From assembly GCA_963810945.1 (NCBI GenBank), contig CAWEPI010000008.1:248001-312000 (forward strand): a stretch of 64,000 nt of DNA, written 5' to 3'. How positions within the stretch are numbered: the first letter of the stretch is position 1; every line of letters starts with the position of its first letter. The notes beneath the pieces were generated by a model that did no database searches, was not told the DNA's origin, and was given only the letters and a program-made list of their open reading frames with translations. Positions 46,372 through 55,845 of the stretch are shown here, piece by piece. A program made the translations under genes and the position numbers. The stretch comes from JAOUEA01 sp963810945 (GTDB lineage: Bacteria > Actinomycetota > UBA4738 > HRBIN12).

Positions 46372-47678
46372 GTTCCCTCCACCGGCACCTTCTCGAGCTG
46401 CTCGAAGACCCCTCCGAGGTTCCGGAGGAAGCGCCGTGGATCGAAGAGGCTCTCGAGTTGCTCATCGCTCAGGCGCGCGCGCACGGCGGGATCAGCGCCG
46501 ATCGCCGCGCGGAAGGAGCCGCCCTCGTCCCAGGCCACGGCGGCGGCACGCTGCACGATCCGGTAGGCGTCTTCGCGCGGGAGGCCCGCGTCGACCAACG
46601 CGAGGAGCACCGATTGGCTGAAGGCGATCCCACCGAGCGACATCACGTGCTCCGCCATGCGTTCCGGGAAGACGACGAGGCCGTCCAGCACCCGGGCCAT
46701 GTCGTCGAGCATGAAGTCGAGCAGCCCGGTCGCGTCGGGGAAGATCAGCCGCTCGGCGGAGGAGTGGGAGATGTCGCGCTCGTGCCAGAGCGCCACGTTC
46801 TCGAGCGCCGTCTGCGCATGACCGCGGATCACACGCGCGAGTCCGCTCACGCGTTCACATATGACCGGGTTCCGCTTGTGCGGCATCGCGGAGGATCCCT
46901 TCTGCCCCTGCGCGAAGGGCTCCTGCACCTCGCGGACCTCCGTGCGGGCGAGGTGCCGGACCTCCGTGGCCATCTTGTCCAGCGTGGAGGCCACGACGGC
47001 GAGCGTGGTCATGTACTCGGCGTGGCGATCGCGCTGGATCACCTGCGTGGTCGCCTCGGCGGAGCGAAGCCCGAGCCGCGCGCACACCAGCTCCTGCACG
47101 CGCGGATCGACGGCCGCGTAGGAGCCCACGACGCCGCTGATCGCGCCGACGCTCACCGTCTCGCGCGCCCTCCGCAGGCGTTCCCGGTCGCGGTCGAGCT
47201 CGAACGCCCAGACGGCGAGCTTGTGCCCGAACGACGTCGGCTCGGCATGGATCCCGTGCGAGCGACCCATGATGGGGGTGTCCCGATAGGCGAGCGCCTG
47301 GCGCTTCACCACCGCCAGGAGGATCTCCAGACGCCCGAGCAGGAGGTCGGCCGCGCGCCGGAGCTGCAGCGCGAACGCCGTGTCGAGGACGTCTGACGAG
47401 GTCATCCCGTAGTGGATCCAACGACCCTCGGGGCCGATCGAGGCGGCGACCACATCCACGAACGCCGCCACGTCGTGGCGCGTCACACGCTCCCGTTCGA
47501 AGACGGCCTCGACCGTGAACGATGCCCGCGCCCGGCAGGCAGCCGCGTCCTCGTCCGGGATCTGGCCCAGTTCGGCCCAGGCCTCGACCGCGAGCAGTTC
47601 GATCTCGAGCCAGTGCGCCAGTCGGGCCTCGTCCGACCAGACGGCGGCCATCTCCGGCAGGCTGTACCGCGGGATCAA
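46368..47678 (-). CDS. purB: Adenylosuccinate lyase
   Basis: Acts twice in purine synthesis, releasing fumarate from SAICAR and from adenylosuccinate. A 436-residue fumarase-superfamily protein with WIHYGMTSSDVLDTAFALQL, GRSHGIHAEPTSFGHKLAVW (catalytic His) and the signature GSSAMPHKRNPVICERVSGL (catalytic Ser loop). Intact. It overlaps purC at its 3' end and purE at its 5' end by four bases each (stop and start interlocked). Confidence 0.96.
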   Translation of the reverse strand: MIPRYSLPEMAAVWSDEARLAHWLEIELLAVEAWAELGQIPDEDAAACRARASFTVEAVFERERVTRHDVAAFVDVVAASIGPEGRWIHYGMTSSDVLDTAFALQLRRAADLLLGRLEILLAVVKRQALAYRDTPIMGRSHGIHAEPTSFGHKLAVWAFELDRDRERLRRARETVSVGAISGVVGSYAAVDPRVQELVCARLGLRSAEATTQVIQRDRHAEYMTTLAVVASTLDKMATEVRHLARTEVREVQEPFAQGQKGSSAMPHKRNPVICERVSGLARVIRGHAQTALENVALWHERDISHSSAERLIFPDATGLLDFMLDDMARVLDGLVVFPERMAEHVMSLGGIAFSQSVLLALVDAGLPREDAYRIVQRAAAVAWDEGGSFRAAIGADPAVRARLSDEQLESLFDPRRFLRNLGGVFEQLEKVPVEGT

Positions 47679-48144
47679 AGCTTCAGGCCCTCCGCGAGAT
47701 CGTCCTTGAAGCGCCAGAGGGCCTGCTGCACCTCGGGGTCGCCGATCGCGACGATCTGGGCGGCCAGGACCGCCGCGTTCACCGCTGCGTCGACCCCCAC
47801 GGTGGCCACCGGCACCCCGGTGGGCATCTGTGCGGTGATGGCGAGCGCCTCGTTGCCCATCATCTGGGGTGCGCTGGCGATCGGGACGCCGATCACCGGG
47901 ATGATCGTGCGCGCGGCCACCGCTGCCGCGAGGTGCCCGGACATGCCGGTCGAGCAGATGATCACCTTCAACCCACGCTCGAACACGGTCCGCGCGTACT
48001 CATCCACCAGATCCGGGTTCCGCGAGGACGACATGATGCGGATCTCGTGGCCGATCCCGAACTTCTCCAGGATCAGGCCGGCCTGGCGCATCGTTCCCAG
48101 TTCCGACGGCGAGGCCGCCAGTACCCCGGCCCGGATCTCCTCGG

Positions 48145-48148
<4 letters not shown>
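47675..48148 (-). CDS. purE: PurE-type N5-CAIR mutase/AIR carboxylase with altered active-site motifs
   Basis: A 157-residue PurE-fold protein in the expected place between purD and purB. IPVIGVPIASAP, ALAITAQMPTGVPVATVGVD and NAAVLAAQIVA match the family well. Three conserved motifs differ: GSxSD is ASPSE (residues 12-16), SAHRTPD is SSSRNPD (40-46), so the usual catalytic His is Ser42, and GGAAHLPG is GMSGHLAA, keeping His72. The frame is continuous through these sites, so they are not frame errors. No purK is present in the window. ATG at 48148, overlapping the purD stop as ATGA. It may be a divergent PurE class or a PurE-related protein with changed chemistry. Confidence 0.85.
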
Positions 48149-49415
<1,267 letters not shown>

Positions 49416-49419
<4 letters not shown>

Positions 49420-50690
49420 GCGGCCGGCAGGCTCTGTTCCCGTGCCGGCCCCACGGAGACCACGGAGACCGGGACGCCGACGAGCTCCTCCACGCGGCGC
49501 AGGTACGCCTGCGCCTGCTTCGGCAGATCTTCGAAGGTGCGGCAGTCGTCGATCTCCTCGTGCCAGCCCTCCAGCTCCTCGTAGATGGGCGCGGCGTCGT
49601 GGAACACCGACTGGTGCGGGGGCATGTCGTCGAACGCCTGGCCGTAGGCGCGGTACCCCGTGCAGATCTTCACGGTCTCCAGACCCGAGAGCACGTCGAG
49701 CTTGGTCACGAACAGCTCGGTGAGGCCGTTCACGCGCGCTGCGTAGCGACCGAGGCACGCGTCGAACCATCCGCATCGGCGCTTGCGACCGGTGACGGTC
49801 CCGAACTCCTTGCCGCGGGTGCCCAAGCGCTCGCCCACGTCGTCGATCAGCTCGGTGGGGAACGGGCCGGCGCCGACCCGGGTGATGTACGCCTTCACGA
49901 TGCCCACGACCCGGTCCACGAAGTGGGGGCCCACACCGGCGCTCGCCAGCGCATAGCCCGCCACCGGGTTCGACGACGTCACGAACGGATAGGTCCCGTG
50001 ATCGAGGTCGAGCAGCGTGCCCTGGGCCCCTTCGAACATCACGTTGCGTCCGTCCCGCAACCCTCGATACAGCAGGGCGCCCGTATCGACGACGTGCGGC
50101 TGGATCCGCTCCGCGAGCTGCATGTACTCGTCCACGATGCGCTCGGGGTCGAGGGGCAGGCGGTTGTAGATCTTGGTCAGGATCAGGTTCTTCTCACGCA
50201 GGACCACCTCGAGCTTCTCGCGGAAGATCTTCTCGTCGAACAGGTCCTGGATCCGCAGGCCGATCCGGGCCGCCTTGTCGCCGTAGGCGGGGCCGATCCC
50301 CCGCTTGGTGGTCCCGAGCGCGTTCTTGCCGAGGAACCGCTCCGTCACCTTCTCCAGCTCCAGGTGATACGGCATGATCATGTGCGCGTTCCCGCTGACC
50401 ACCAGCCGGGAGACGTCGACGCCGGTCTCGCGGACCTCGTCCATCTCCTTCATCAGGTGTCGCGGATCGACCACGACGCCGTCCGCGATCACGGAGGTGA
50501 TGTGCGGGTAGAGGATGCCCGAGGGGATCAGCTGGAGCTTCAGCAGCCGCCCCTCGGCGATGACGGTATGGCCCGCGTTGTTCCCGCCCTGGTAGCGGAC
50601 CACGAAATCCATCCGGTCCGCGAGGTAGTCGACCGCCTTACCCTTGCCCTCGTCTCCCCACTGGGTCCCGAGCACGATGGAGGCAGGCAT
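49416..50690 (-). CDS. purA: Adenylosuccinate synthetase
   Basis: Makes adenylosuccinate from IMP, aspartate and GTP, the first step to AMP. A 424-residue protein with the P-loop-like VLGTQWGDEGKGKAVDYLAD at the start, YQGGNNAGHTVIAEGRLLKL, RGIGPAYGDKAARIGLRIQD and VTGRKRRCGWFDACLGRYAA. Intact. It heads the purine run: about 40 bases separate it from the stop of the upstream PAS gene, so the main promoter may lie within or before that gene. Confidence 0.96.
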
Positions 50691-50727
50691 GGGCCCAGTC
50701 TAGCGGGTGGCCCTGAGGCCCCCGCGC

Positions 50728-51114
50728 TCACGAAAGCGTCCGCACGAAGTGGTACGCGAAGGTGTGGCCGCCGAAGCTCAAGGGGATCATGTCGGTCTCG
50801 GCCGCGCGCTCGGAGCCGTCCTTCGTCAGGGCGCGGAAGCGGAAGGTCGAGGGGAACGCGAGCGGCTGCACGCGGTTCCAGTAGTTCCACGAGAAGAGAC
50901 TCTGATCATCCTCGTGCACGAGGCGCTGCAGCAGTCCGGGCGTGTTGCTCAGCTCCGCCGCGGAGCCGTACCCGAACATCTCCGCGAGCCGTTCGTTGCA
51001 GATCCAGTGCTCCTCGTCGAGCCAGATGTACACGCCGTCCGGGCTCCGTTCGAAGACGGGGCCGAGATGCTCGGCGAGCGCCGCGACGGCTTCCTCATGC
51101 GCGATCGGGTCCAT
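50728..51114 (-). CDS. Stand-alone PAS-domain protein
   Basis: A 128-residue single PAS domain: LGPVFERSPDGVYIWLDEEH, LAEMFGYGSAAELSNTPGLL, LVHEDDQSLFSWNYWNRV and MIPLSFGGHTFAYHFVRTLS cover the whole fold. No kinase or DNA-binding part is attached, so it would act through partners. The ATG at 51114 follows AAGGAGGAG with good spacing. It lies directly upstream of purA in the same direction and could be co-transcribed with the purine genes; it is divergent from the sulfite-oxidase-family gene. Confidence 0.8.
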   Translation of the reverse strand: MDPIAHEEAVAALAEHLGPVFERSPDGVYIWLDEEHWICNERLAEMFGYGSAAELSNTPGLLQRLVHEDDQSLFSWNYWNRVQPLAFPSTFRFRALTKDGSERAAETDMIPLSFGGHTFAYHFVRTLS

Positions 51115-51255
51115 GCCGCTCCTCCTTCCACAGCGATGCCACGAGTCTGACCCCCGAAGGCCGGACGTGCAGCGCGCCCGACCGTCGTAACGCAGGGCGG
51201 GTGGGCGAGACCGACCTGGGATGATCCGATCCAGGCCCGTGAACGGATACCTCAG

Positions 51256-52803
51256 GTGAATCGCCATCGCGTCGCCGGGGCGTTCCTCGGCCTGCTCTCG
51301 GCCGCCGTGGCCCTCGGCGTGGCCCAGCTCGTCGCCGGGTTGGTGGGGGGCACCTCCTCTCCGGTGATCGCCGTGGGGAGCGCGGCGATCGACCTGGCGC
51401 CGCCCTGGCTCAAGTCCTTCGCGATCGACACGTTCGGCTCGCACGACAAGCCGGCCTTGCTGATCGGCATCGGCGCGATCCTCGCGATCGTCGCCGTCGT
51501 GCTCGGGATCATCTCCCTGCGCCGCCCCCGGGTCGGCGTGAGCGGACTCGTGATCTTCGGAGCGATCGGGCTCGTCGCCTCGCTCACCAGGCCCACGGCG
51601 ACGCTCGCCTACGCCCTGCCTTCGCTCGCGGGAACCGTCGCCGGCCTGCTCACGTTCCGCACGCTCCGCCGCGCCGGGGGGTTCGATCGGACGGCGGAGG
51701 GGGCGCCCCCCGACCGTTCCCCACGGATGCCCGGCACGATCGACCGGCGGGCGTTCGTCTTCAGCGGCGTGGTCGCGGGCATCGTGGCGGCGGCCTCGGG
51801 CGCCGCCGGCCAGTACCTCGTGCGCCGCTCGGCGGCATCCGCCTCACGCGAGGCCGTGCGGATCCCGACGCCCTCCGACGCCGCGCCCCCGCCACCGCCC
51901 GCCGCGGACCTCGGCGTGCCCGGCGTCGGTCCGTTCCTGACCCCGAACGACCGCTTCTACCGCGTGGACACGGCGCTGCTGACGCCCTCCGTCAACGCCG
52001 AGGGTTGGCAGCTCCGGATCCACGGGATGGTCCAGCGCGAGCTCACACTCACCTACCCCCAGCTCCTCGCGCGGCCCCTGATCGAACGCGATATCACGCT
52101 GGCGTGCGTCTCGAACGAGGTGGGCGGCAGCTACGTCGGCAACGCGCGCTGGATCGGGGCCCCGCTCAAGGATCTCCTCGAGGAAGCGGGCGTCGACGCC
52201 GGCGCCGACCAACTCGTTTCGCGCTCGGCCGACGGGTTCACGGCCGGGTCTCCCACGTCCGTCGTGATGGACGGACGCGACGCGATGCTCGCGATCGCCA
52301 TGAACGGCGAGGCGCTCCCCCTCGCACACGGGTTCCCCGTGCGCATGGTCGTGCCCGGTCTCTACGGCTACGTCTCGGCCACCAAGTGGCTCGTGGATCT
52401 GGAGCTCACGACGTTCGATGCGTTCGACGCGTACTGGATCCCCCGCGGATGGGCCCAGCAGGCACCGATCAAGACCGAGTCGCGGATCGATACGCCGCGT
52501 GCGGGCGGGAACACGCAGGCGGGCACCGTGGCGGTCGCCGGGGTGGCGTGGGCCCAGCATCGAGGGATCTCCCGCGTCGAGGTGCAGGTCGACGATGGAG
52601 GGTGGATCGAGGCGGAGCTCGGGGCCGAGGACACCGCCGATACCTGGCGGCAATGGGTGTACCGGTGGGATGCCGCGCCCGGTCCTCACACGTTGCAGGT
52701 GCGCGCCACCGACGGGTCGGGGTTGACCCAGACGGCGGATCAAGCGCCACCCGCTCCCGACGGGGCGACGGGATACCACACGATCCAGGTGCAGGTGGGC
52801 TGA
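51256..52803 (+). CDS. Membrane-anchored molybdopterin oxidoreductase (sulfite oxidase family)
   Basis: 515 residues. The first 180 hold four or five membrane helices (VAGAFLGLLSAAVALGVAQL, LLIGIGAILAIVAVVLGIIS, LVIFGAIGLVASLT, TLAYALPSLAGTVAGLLTF, FSGVVAGIVAAASGAAG). The external domain has the molybdopterin-binding fold with the metal-ligand Cys284 in DITLACVSNEVGGSYVGNAR, MVVPGLYGYVSATKWLVDLE, and a C-terminal Mo-co dimerisation domain (AWAQHRGISRVEVQVDDGG). It may oxidise sulfite or reduce another oxyanion at the outer face. GTG start at 51256. A sulfite-exporter-type gene follows, which fits sulfur chemistry. Confidence 0.88.
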   Translation: MNRHRVAGAFLGLLSAAVALGVAQLVAGLVGGTSSPVIAVGSAAIDLAPPWLKSFAIDTFGSHDKPALLIGIGAILAIVAVVLGIISLRRPRVGVSGLVIFGAIGLVASLTRPTATLAYALPSLAGTVAGLLTFRTLRRAGGFDRTAEGAPPDRSPRMPGTIDRRAFVFSGVVAGIVAAASGAAGQYLVRRSAASASREAVRIPTPSDAAPPPPPAADLGVPGVGPFLTPNDRFYRVDTALLTPSVNAEGWQLRIHGMVQRELTLTYPQLLARPLIERDITLACVSNEVGGSYVGNARWIGAPLKDLLEEAGVDAGADQLVSRSADGFTAGSPTSVVMDGRDAMLAIAMNGEALPLAHGFPVRMVVPGLYGYVSATKWLVDLELTTFDAFDAYWIPRGWAQQAPIKTESRIDTPRAGGNTQAGTVAVAGVAWAQHRGISRVEVQVDDGGWIEAELGAEDTADTWRQWVYRWDAAPGPHTLQVRATDGSGLTQTADQAPPAPDGATGYHTIQVQVG

Positions 52804-52856
52804 GTGCACGCCCTATGACGAACCTGTGACGACGCGAAGATAGGTCGGAAGTCCCG

Positions 52857-52886
52857 TTGACCGCCCCCTCCGGGGTTCGGTAGCCT
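52857..52886 (+). promoter_or_regulatory. Promoter TTGACC-N18-TAGCCT upstream of the TauE-type gene
   Basis: A -35 hexamer TTGACC (52857-52862) and a -10 hexamer TAGCCT (52881-52886) separated by 18 bases. Transcription would start near 52893, giving an 80-base leader that contains the hairpin described next. Confidence 0.6.
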
Positions 52887-52947
52887 GGTGGCCGCAGCTG
52901 ACCAGACGACTGGAGGCCGCAGCGATCTCATTTCGCTGCGGCCTTTT
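52885..52947 (+). promoter_or_regulatory. Probable transcription attenuator in the leader of the TauE-type gene
   Basis: A textbook intrinsic terminator lies before the gene it precedes: GGCCGCAGCGA (52915-52925) pairs perfectly with TCGCTGCGGCC (52933-52943) around TCTCATT, followed by TTTTCTG. CTGGTGGCCGCAGC (52885-52898) and CTGGAGGCCGCAGC (52910-52923) are direct repeats, so the first could compete for the same 3' arm. Between them CCAG-ACGA-CTGG forms a small hairpin. The layout suggests a switch between terminated and read-through transcripts. I cannot match it to a named riboswitch class. Confidence 0.65.
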
Positions 52948-52973
52948 CTGTCCCTCGCAGGGGAGAACCGCAT

Positions 52974-54038
52974 ATGCATATCGACTGGGCGATCGTGCTC
53001 GCCTCGGTGATCGTCGGTTTCACGGTTGGGCTCACCGGGATGGGCGGTGGCGCACTCATGACGCCGATCCTGGTGATCTTCTTCGGGATCAACCCGTCTA
53101 CCGCCGTCTCCTCCGACCTGGTGGCGGCCATGATCATGAAGCCCGTCGGCGGCGGGGTGCACATCCGTCGGGGCACGGTCCGTTGGGGGTTGGTGAAGTG
53201 GCTCTGCGTCGGTTCGATCCCCATGGCCTTCGCGGGCGTGTTCATCCTGCACGCGAGCGGCAACAGCGAGGCCGTCGAGAACCTGACCAAGACCCTGCTG
53301 GGATTGACCCTCCTCCTTGCCGCAGGCGCCATGGTGCTCAAGGCCTGGCTCCAGGGGAAGCGCAGCGCACAGCGGCGTTCGGACGGCCTGGCGACCCATG
53401 CCGAGGTGGGCGCTCCCATCGAGATCCGCATCGGCCCCACGATCCTCATCGGGGCGGTGGGGGGCTTGCTGGTCGGGCTGACGTCGGTGGGGTCGGGCTC
53501 GATCATCATCATCTGCTTGATGCTGCTCTACCCGGAACTGCGCGGCGCCGAGCTGGTCGGCACCGATCTGGTGCAGGCGGTCCCGCTCGTGACCTCGGCC
53601 GCGATCGCCCACATCATCGTCGGGGACTTCGAGATGGCGCTGACGGTATCGATCATCCTCGGAGCGGTGCCGGCGGTCTACGCGGGCGCCCGCCTCTCCT
53701 CGAAGGCTCCGGACGGTCTGATCCGTCCCGCGCTCGTGTTCGTCCTGCTGGCATCCGCCCTCAAGCTGCTCAACATGCCCACGACGCTCCTGGGCGGCAC
53801 GCTCCTGCTCTTCGCCCTGATCGCGCTGCCCGTCTGGGGCGCGATCGACGCCGCCGCGCATCCGGAGGTGCAGTGGGAGGCCGCCGGCCTCAGTCGGAAG
53901 AGCTGGATCAAGTGGCAGGCGTGGCTGGCGCCGATCGGGATCGGGTTCGGCATCGCCGTGGCCTACTTCTTGAAGACGCGCCCGCAGCTGACGGCCGCGG
54001 CCGCCCCGGTCGTAGCGACCGAAACGGTGCGCGCCTAG
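52974..54038 (+). CDS. TauE/SafE-family membrane exporter
   Basis: A 354-residue protein of the TauE/SafE (DUF81) family, linked to export of sulfite or sulfonates: VLASVIVGFTVGLTGMGGGA with the conserved GMGGG, SSDLVAAMIMKPVGGGVHIR, and a second half GAVGGLLVGLTSVGSGSIII. About eight membrane helices. ATG at 52974 with GGGGAG upstream; the long leader holds an attenuator. A YezD-like small gene follows after 9 bases, then an ABC importer of the sulfonate/nitrate type, which supports a sulfur role. Confidence 0.9.
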   Translation: MHIDWAIVLASVIVGFTVGLTGMGGGALMTPILVIFFGINPSTAVSSDLVAAMIMKPVGGGVHIRRGTVRWGLVKWLCVGSIPMAFAGVFILHASGNSEAVENLTKTLLGLTLLLAAGAMVLKAWLQGKRSAQRRSDGLATHAEVGAPIEIRIGPTILIGAVGGLLVGLTSVGSGSIIIICLMLLYPELRGAELVGTDLVQAVPLVTSAAIAHIIVGDFEMALTVSIILGAVPAVYAGARLSSKAPDGLIRPALVFVLLASALKLLNMPTTLLGGTLLLFALIALPVWGAIDAAAHPEVQWEAAGLSRKSWIKWQAWLAPIGIGFGIAVAYFLKTRPQLTAAAAPVVATETVRA

Positions 54039-54047
54039 TATCGGCCC

Positions 54048-54236
54048 GTGACGGACGAGCAGGCGGCCCCGGTATCTGCGGACCAACAGCTCGCGGCGCT
54101 CACGGACGACGAGCGCGCGGTGCTGGCCAAGGTCGCCGAGATCGTGCGCAAGATCCAGTTCGGGACCGTCGTCCTCGTGATCCAGGACGGCAAGGTCGTG
54201 CAGATCGAGATGGCCGAGAAGTTCAGGCTCCGGTGA
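54048..54236 (+). CDS. YezD-like (DUF2292) small protein
   Basis: 62 residues: an N-terminal linker, then LTDDERAVLAKVAEIVRKIQ and FGTVVLVIQDGKVVQIEMAE, the full DUF2292 pattern. These small proteins often accompany sulfur assimilation genes in Gram-positive bacteria and end in a short basic tail as here (KFRLR). Their function is unknown; they may be binding partners of sulfur-uptake components. GTG start, 9 bases after the TauE-type gene and 4 bases before the ABC ATPase gene. Confidence 0.85.
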   Translation: MTDEQAAPVSADQQLAALTDDERAVLAKVAEIVRKIQFGTVVLVIQDGKVVQIEMAEKFRLR

Positions 54237-54240
54237 CGCC

Positions 54241-55077
54241 ATGAGCGACGCCGCCCTGCGACTCGTGCCCGACCCCGTGACGGCCGTTCCCAAGCTCGCC
54301 GTGCGCGATCTCGTCAAGACCCGCCGGTCCAACTCGGGCGAGGTCGTGACGGCGGTCGACGGCGTGACCTTCGACGTGGCGCCGGGTGAGTTCGTCTGCC
54401 TGCTCGGTCCCTCCGGCAGCGGCAAGACGTCCATCCTCAACATCCTCGCCGGGCTGGACGAGCCGACGTCGGGGTCCGCTCTGCTCGACGGGAGGCCGAT
54501 CCCCGGACCCGGGCCCGACCGTGCGGTCCTCTTCCAGGAGCCCGCCCTCTTCCCGTGGCTCTCCGTCGAGGGGAACATCGAGCTCGCCCTGCGCCTGGTG
54601 GGCGTTCCCGCCGCCGACCGGCACGCGCGCGCCCGTCACTGGCTCGAGAGCGTCGGTCTCGCCAGCGCCGGCAACGTCCAGCCCCACGAGCTCTCGGCCG
54701 GCATGCGTCAACGAGCGCAGCTCGCGCGGGCGCTCGCGTGCGACCCCGACGTCGTCCTGGGCGACGAGCCCTTCGGAGCGCTCGACGCGCAGGCGCGCGA
54801 GCTGCTCCAGAACGAGGTGCAACGGGTCTGGGTCGAGCGCGAAGGTCGGCCCAAGACGTTCCTGTTCGTGACCCACAACGTCCGCGAGGCTGCGCTCCTG
54901 GCCGACCGCGTGCTCGTGATGTCGGCGGCGCCAGGTCGCCTGATCGAAGAGGTGCGCATCGGCGCCCCGCGTCCGCGCCAGCTCGACGATGTGCTGGTGG
55001 CACGGGTCGTCACCGAGGTGCACGAGCTCCTGATGAGCGAGGTCGACAAGGGGGCGGGCGATGAGACGCCTCGTTAG
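54241..55077 (+). CDS. ABC importer ATPase, nitrate/sulfonate/taurine type
   Basis: 278 residues with Walker A LLGPSGSGKTSILNILAGLD, Q-loop VLFQEPALFPWLSVEGNIEL, signature HELSAGMRQRAQLARALACD, Walker B DVVLGDEPFGALDA and switch His in FLFVTHNVREAALLADRVLV. The PALFPWLSVEGNI form is typical of the SsuB/TauB/NrtD group. The substrate is sulfonate, taurine, nitrate or similar; the neighbours favour a sulfur compound. It overlaps the permease gene by 17 bases. Confidence 0.9.
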   Translation: MSDAALRLVPDPVTAVPKLAVRDLVKTRRSNSGEVVTAVDGVTFDVAPGEFVCLLGPSGSGKTSILNILAGLDEPTSGSALLDGRPIPGPGPDRAVLFQEPALFPWLSVEGNIELALRLVGVPAADRHARARHWLESVGLASAGNVQPHELSAGMRQRAQLARALACDPDVVLGDEPFGALDAQARELLQNEVQRVWVEREGRPKTFLFVTHNVREAALLADRVLVMSAAPGRLIEEVRIGAPRPRQLDDVLVARVVTEVHELLMSEVDKGAGDETPR

Positions 55078-55831
55078 GGAGGTCGGACCACCGCTGGCCG
55101 GCATCGTCGGCTTGATCGTCGTCTGGTGGATCGCGGCGGAGCTCACGTCGTCGGCGTCCCTCCCCACACCCGCCGTCGTGTGGAGCGCGTTCCTCCGAGG
55201 GATGTCCGACGGCACGATCCCGGAAGCCGCCGTCAAGACCCTGATCCGGTTGGTGTTCTCCTTCGCGATGGCCATCTCGATCGGGACCCTGATCGGGGTG
55301 GGGCTCGCGTTGAACGAGTTCGCGCGCCGGTCGATCCGGCCGATCGTCGTGGCGTTGCAGATCACGCCCTTCATCGCGTGGTTGCCCCTCGCCGTCGTGT
55401 GGTTCGGCGCCACCGAACGCGCGGTCGTGTTCGTGACGATCGTCGGGGCGTTCCCCTCGATGACCCTCGCGACGATGTCGGCGATGCGCCAGGTCCCGCC
55501 GCTGCTCAAACGCGCCGGGCGGACGCTGGGCGCCGAAGGGTGGCCCCTGTACCGGCACGTGATCTTCCCGGCGGCGCTCCCGGGGTACATCGCCGGGCTG
55601 CAGCAGGCCTGGGGCTTCGCATGGAAGGCCCTGATGGCTGCCGAGTTGATCGTGACCGCGGCCGGGGCGGTCGGGCTCGGTCAGCTGCTGGCGCGGAGCC
55701 AGGACGACGTGCCCACGCTCCTCGCCGCGCTCGGGGTGATCGTCGTGATCGGTGTCTTGGTGGATTACCTGGTCTTCAACCGGCTGGACCGGCGTGTCCG
55801 TCGGCGTCGAGGGCTGCTCATCGAGGGCTGA
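55061..55831 (+). CDS. ABC importer permease, nitrate/sulfonate/taurine type
   Basis: A 256-residue SsuC/TauC-like permease with six helices: VGPPLAGIVGLIVVWWIAAE first, RLVFSFAMAISIGTLIGVGL, ITPFIAWLPLAVVWFG, and the EAA-type coupling loop RAGRTLGAEGWPLYRHVIFP. It pairs with the preceding ATPase. No substrate-binding protein gene lies next to it; the downstream gene is convergent, so the binding protein must be encoded elsewhere. Confidence 0.9.
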   Translation: MRRLVREVGPPLAGIVGLIVVWWIAAELTSSASLPTPAVVWSAFLRGMSDGTIPEAAVKTLIRLVFSFAMAISIGTLIGVGLALNEFARRSIRPIVVALQITPFIAWLPLAVVWFGATERAVVFVTIVGAFPSMTLATMSAMRQVPPLLKRAGRTLGAEGWPLYRHVIFPAALPGYIAGLQQAWGFAWKALMAAELIVTAAGAVGLGQLLARSQDDVPTLLAALGVIVVIGVLVDYLVFNRLDRRVRRRRGLLIEG

Positions 55832-55845
55832 GCCGCCCACGTCCG

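Noticed and set aside
52885..52947. Guanidine-II (mini-ykkC) riboswitch
   Set aside because: One hairpin with an ACGA loop is present, but the class needs two ACGR-loop hairpins and the gene downstream is not a guanidine exporter.
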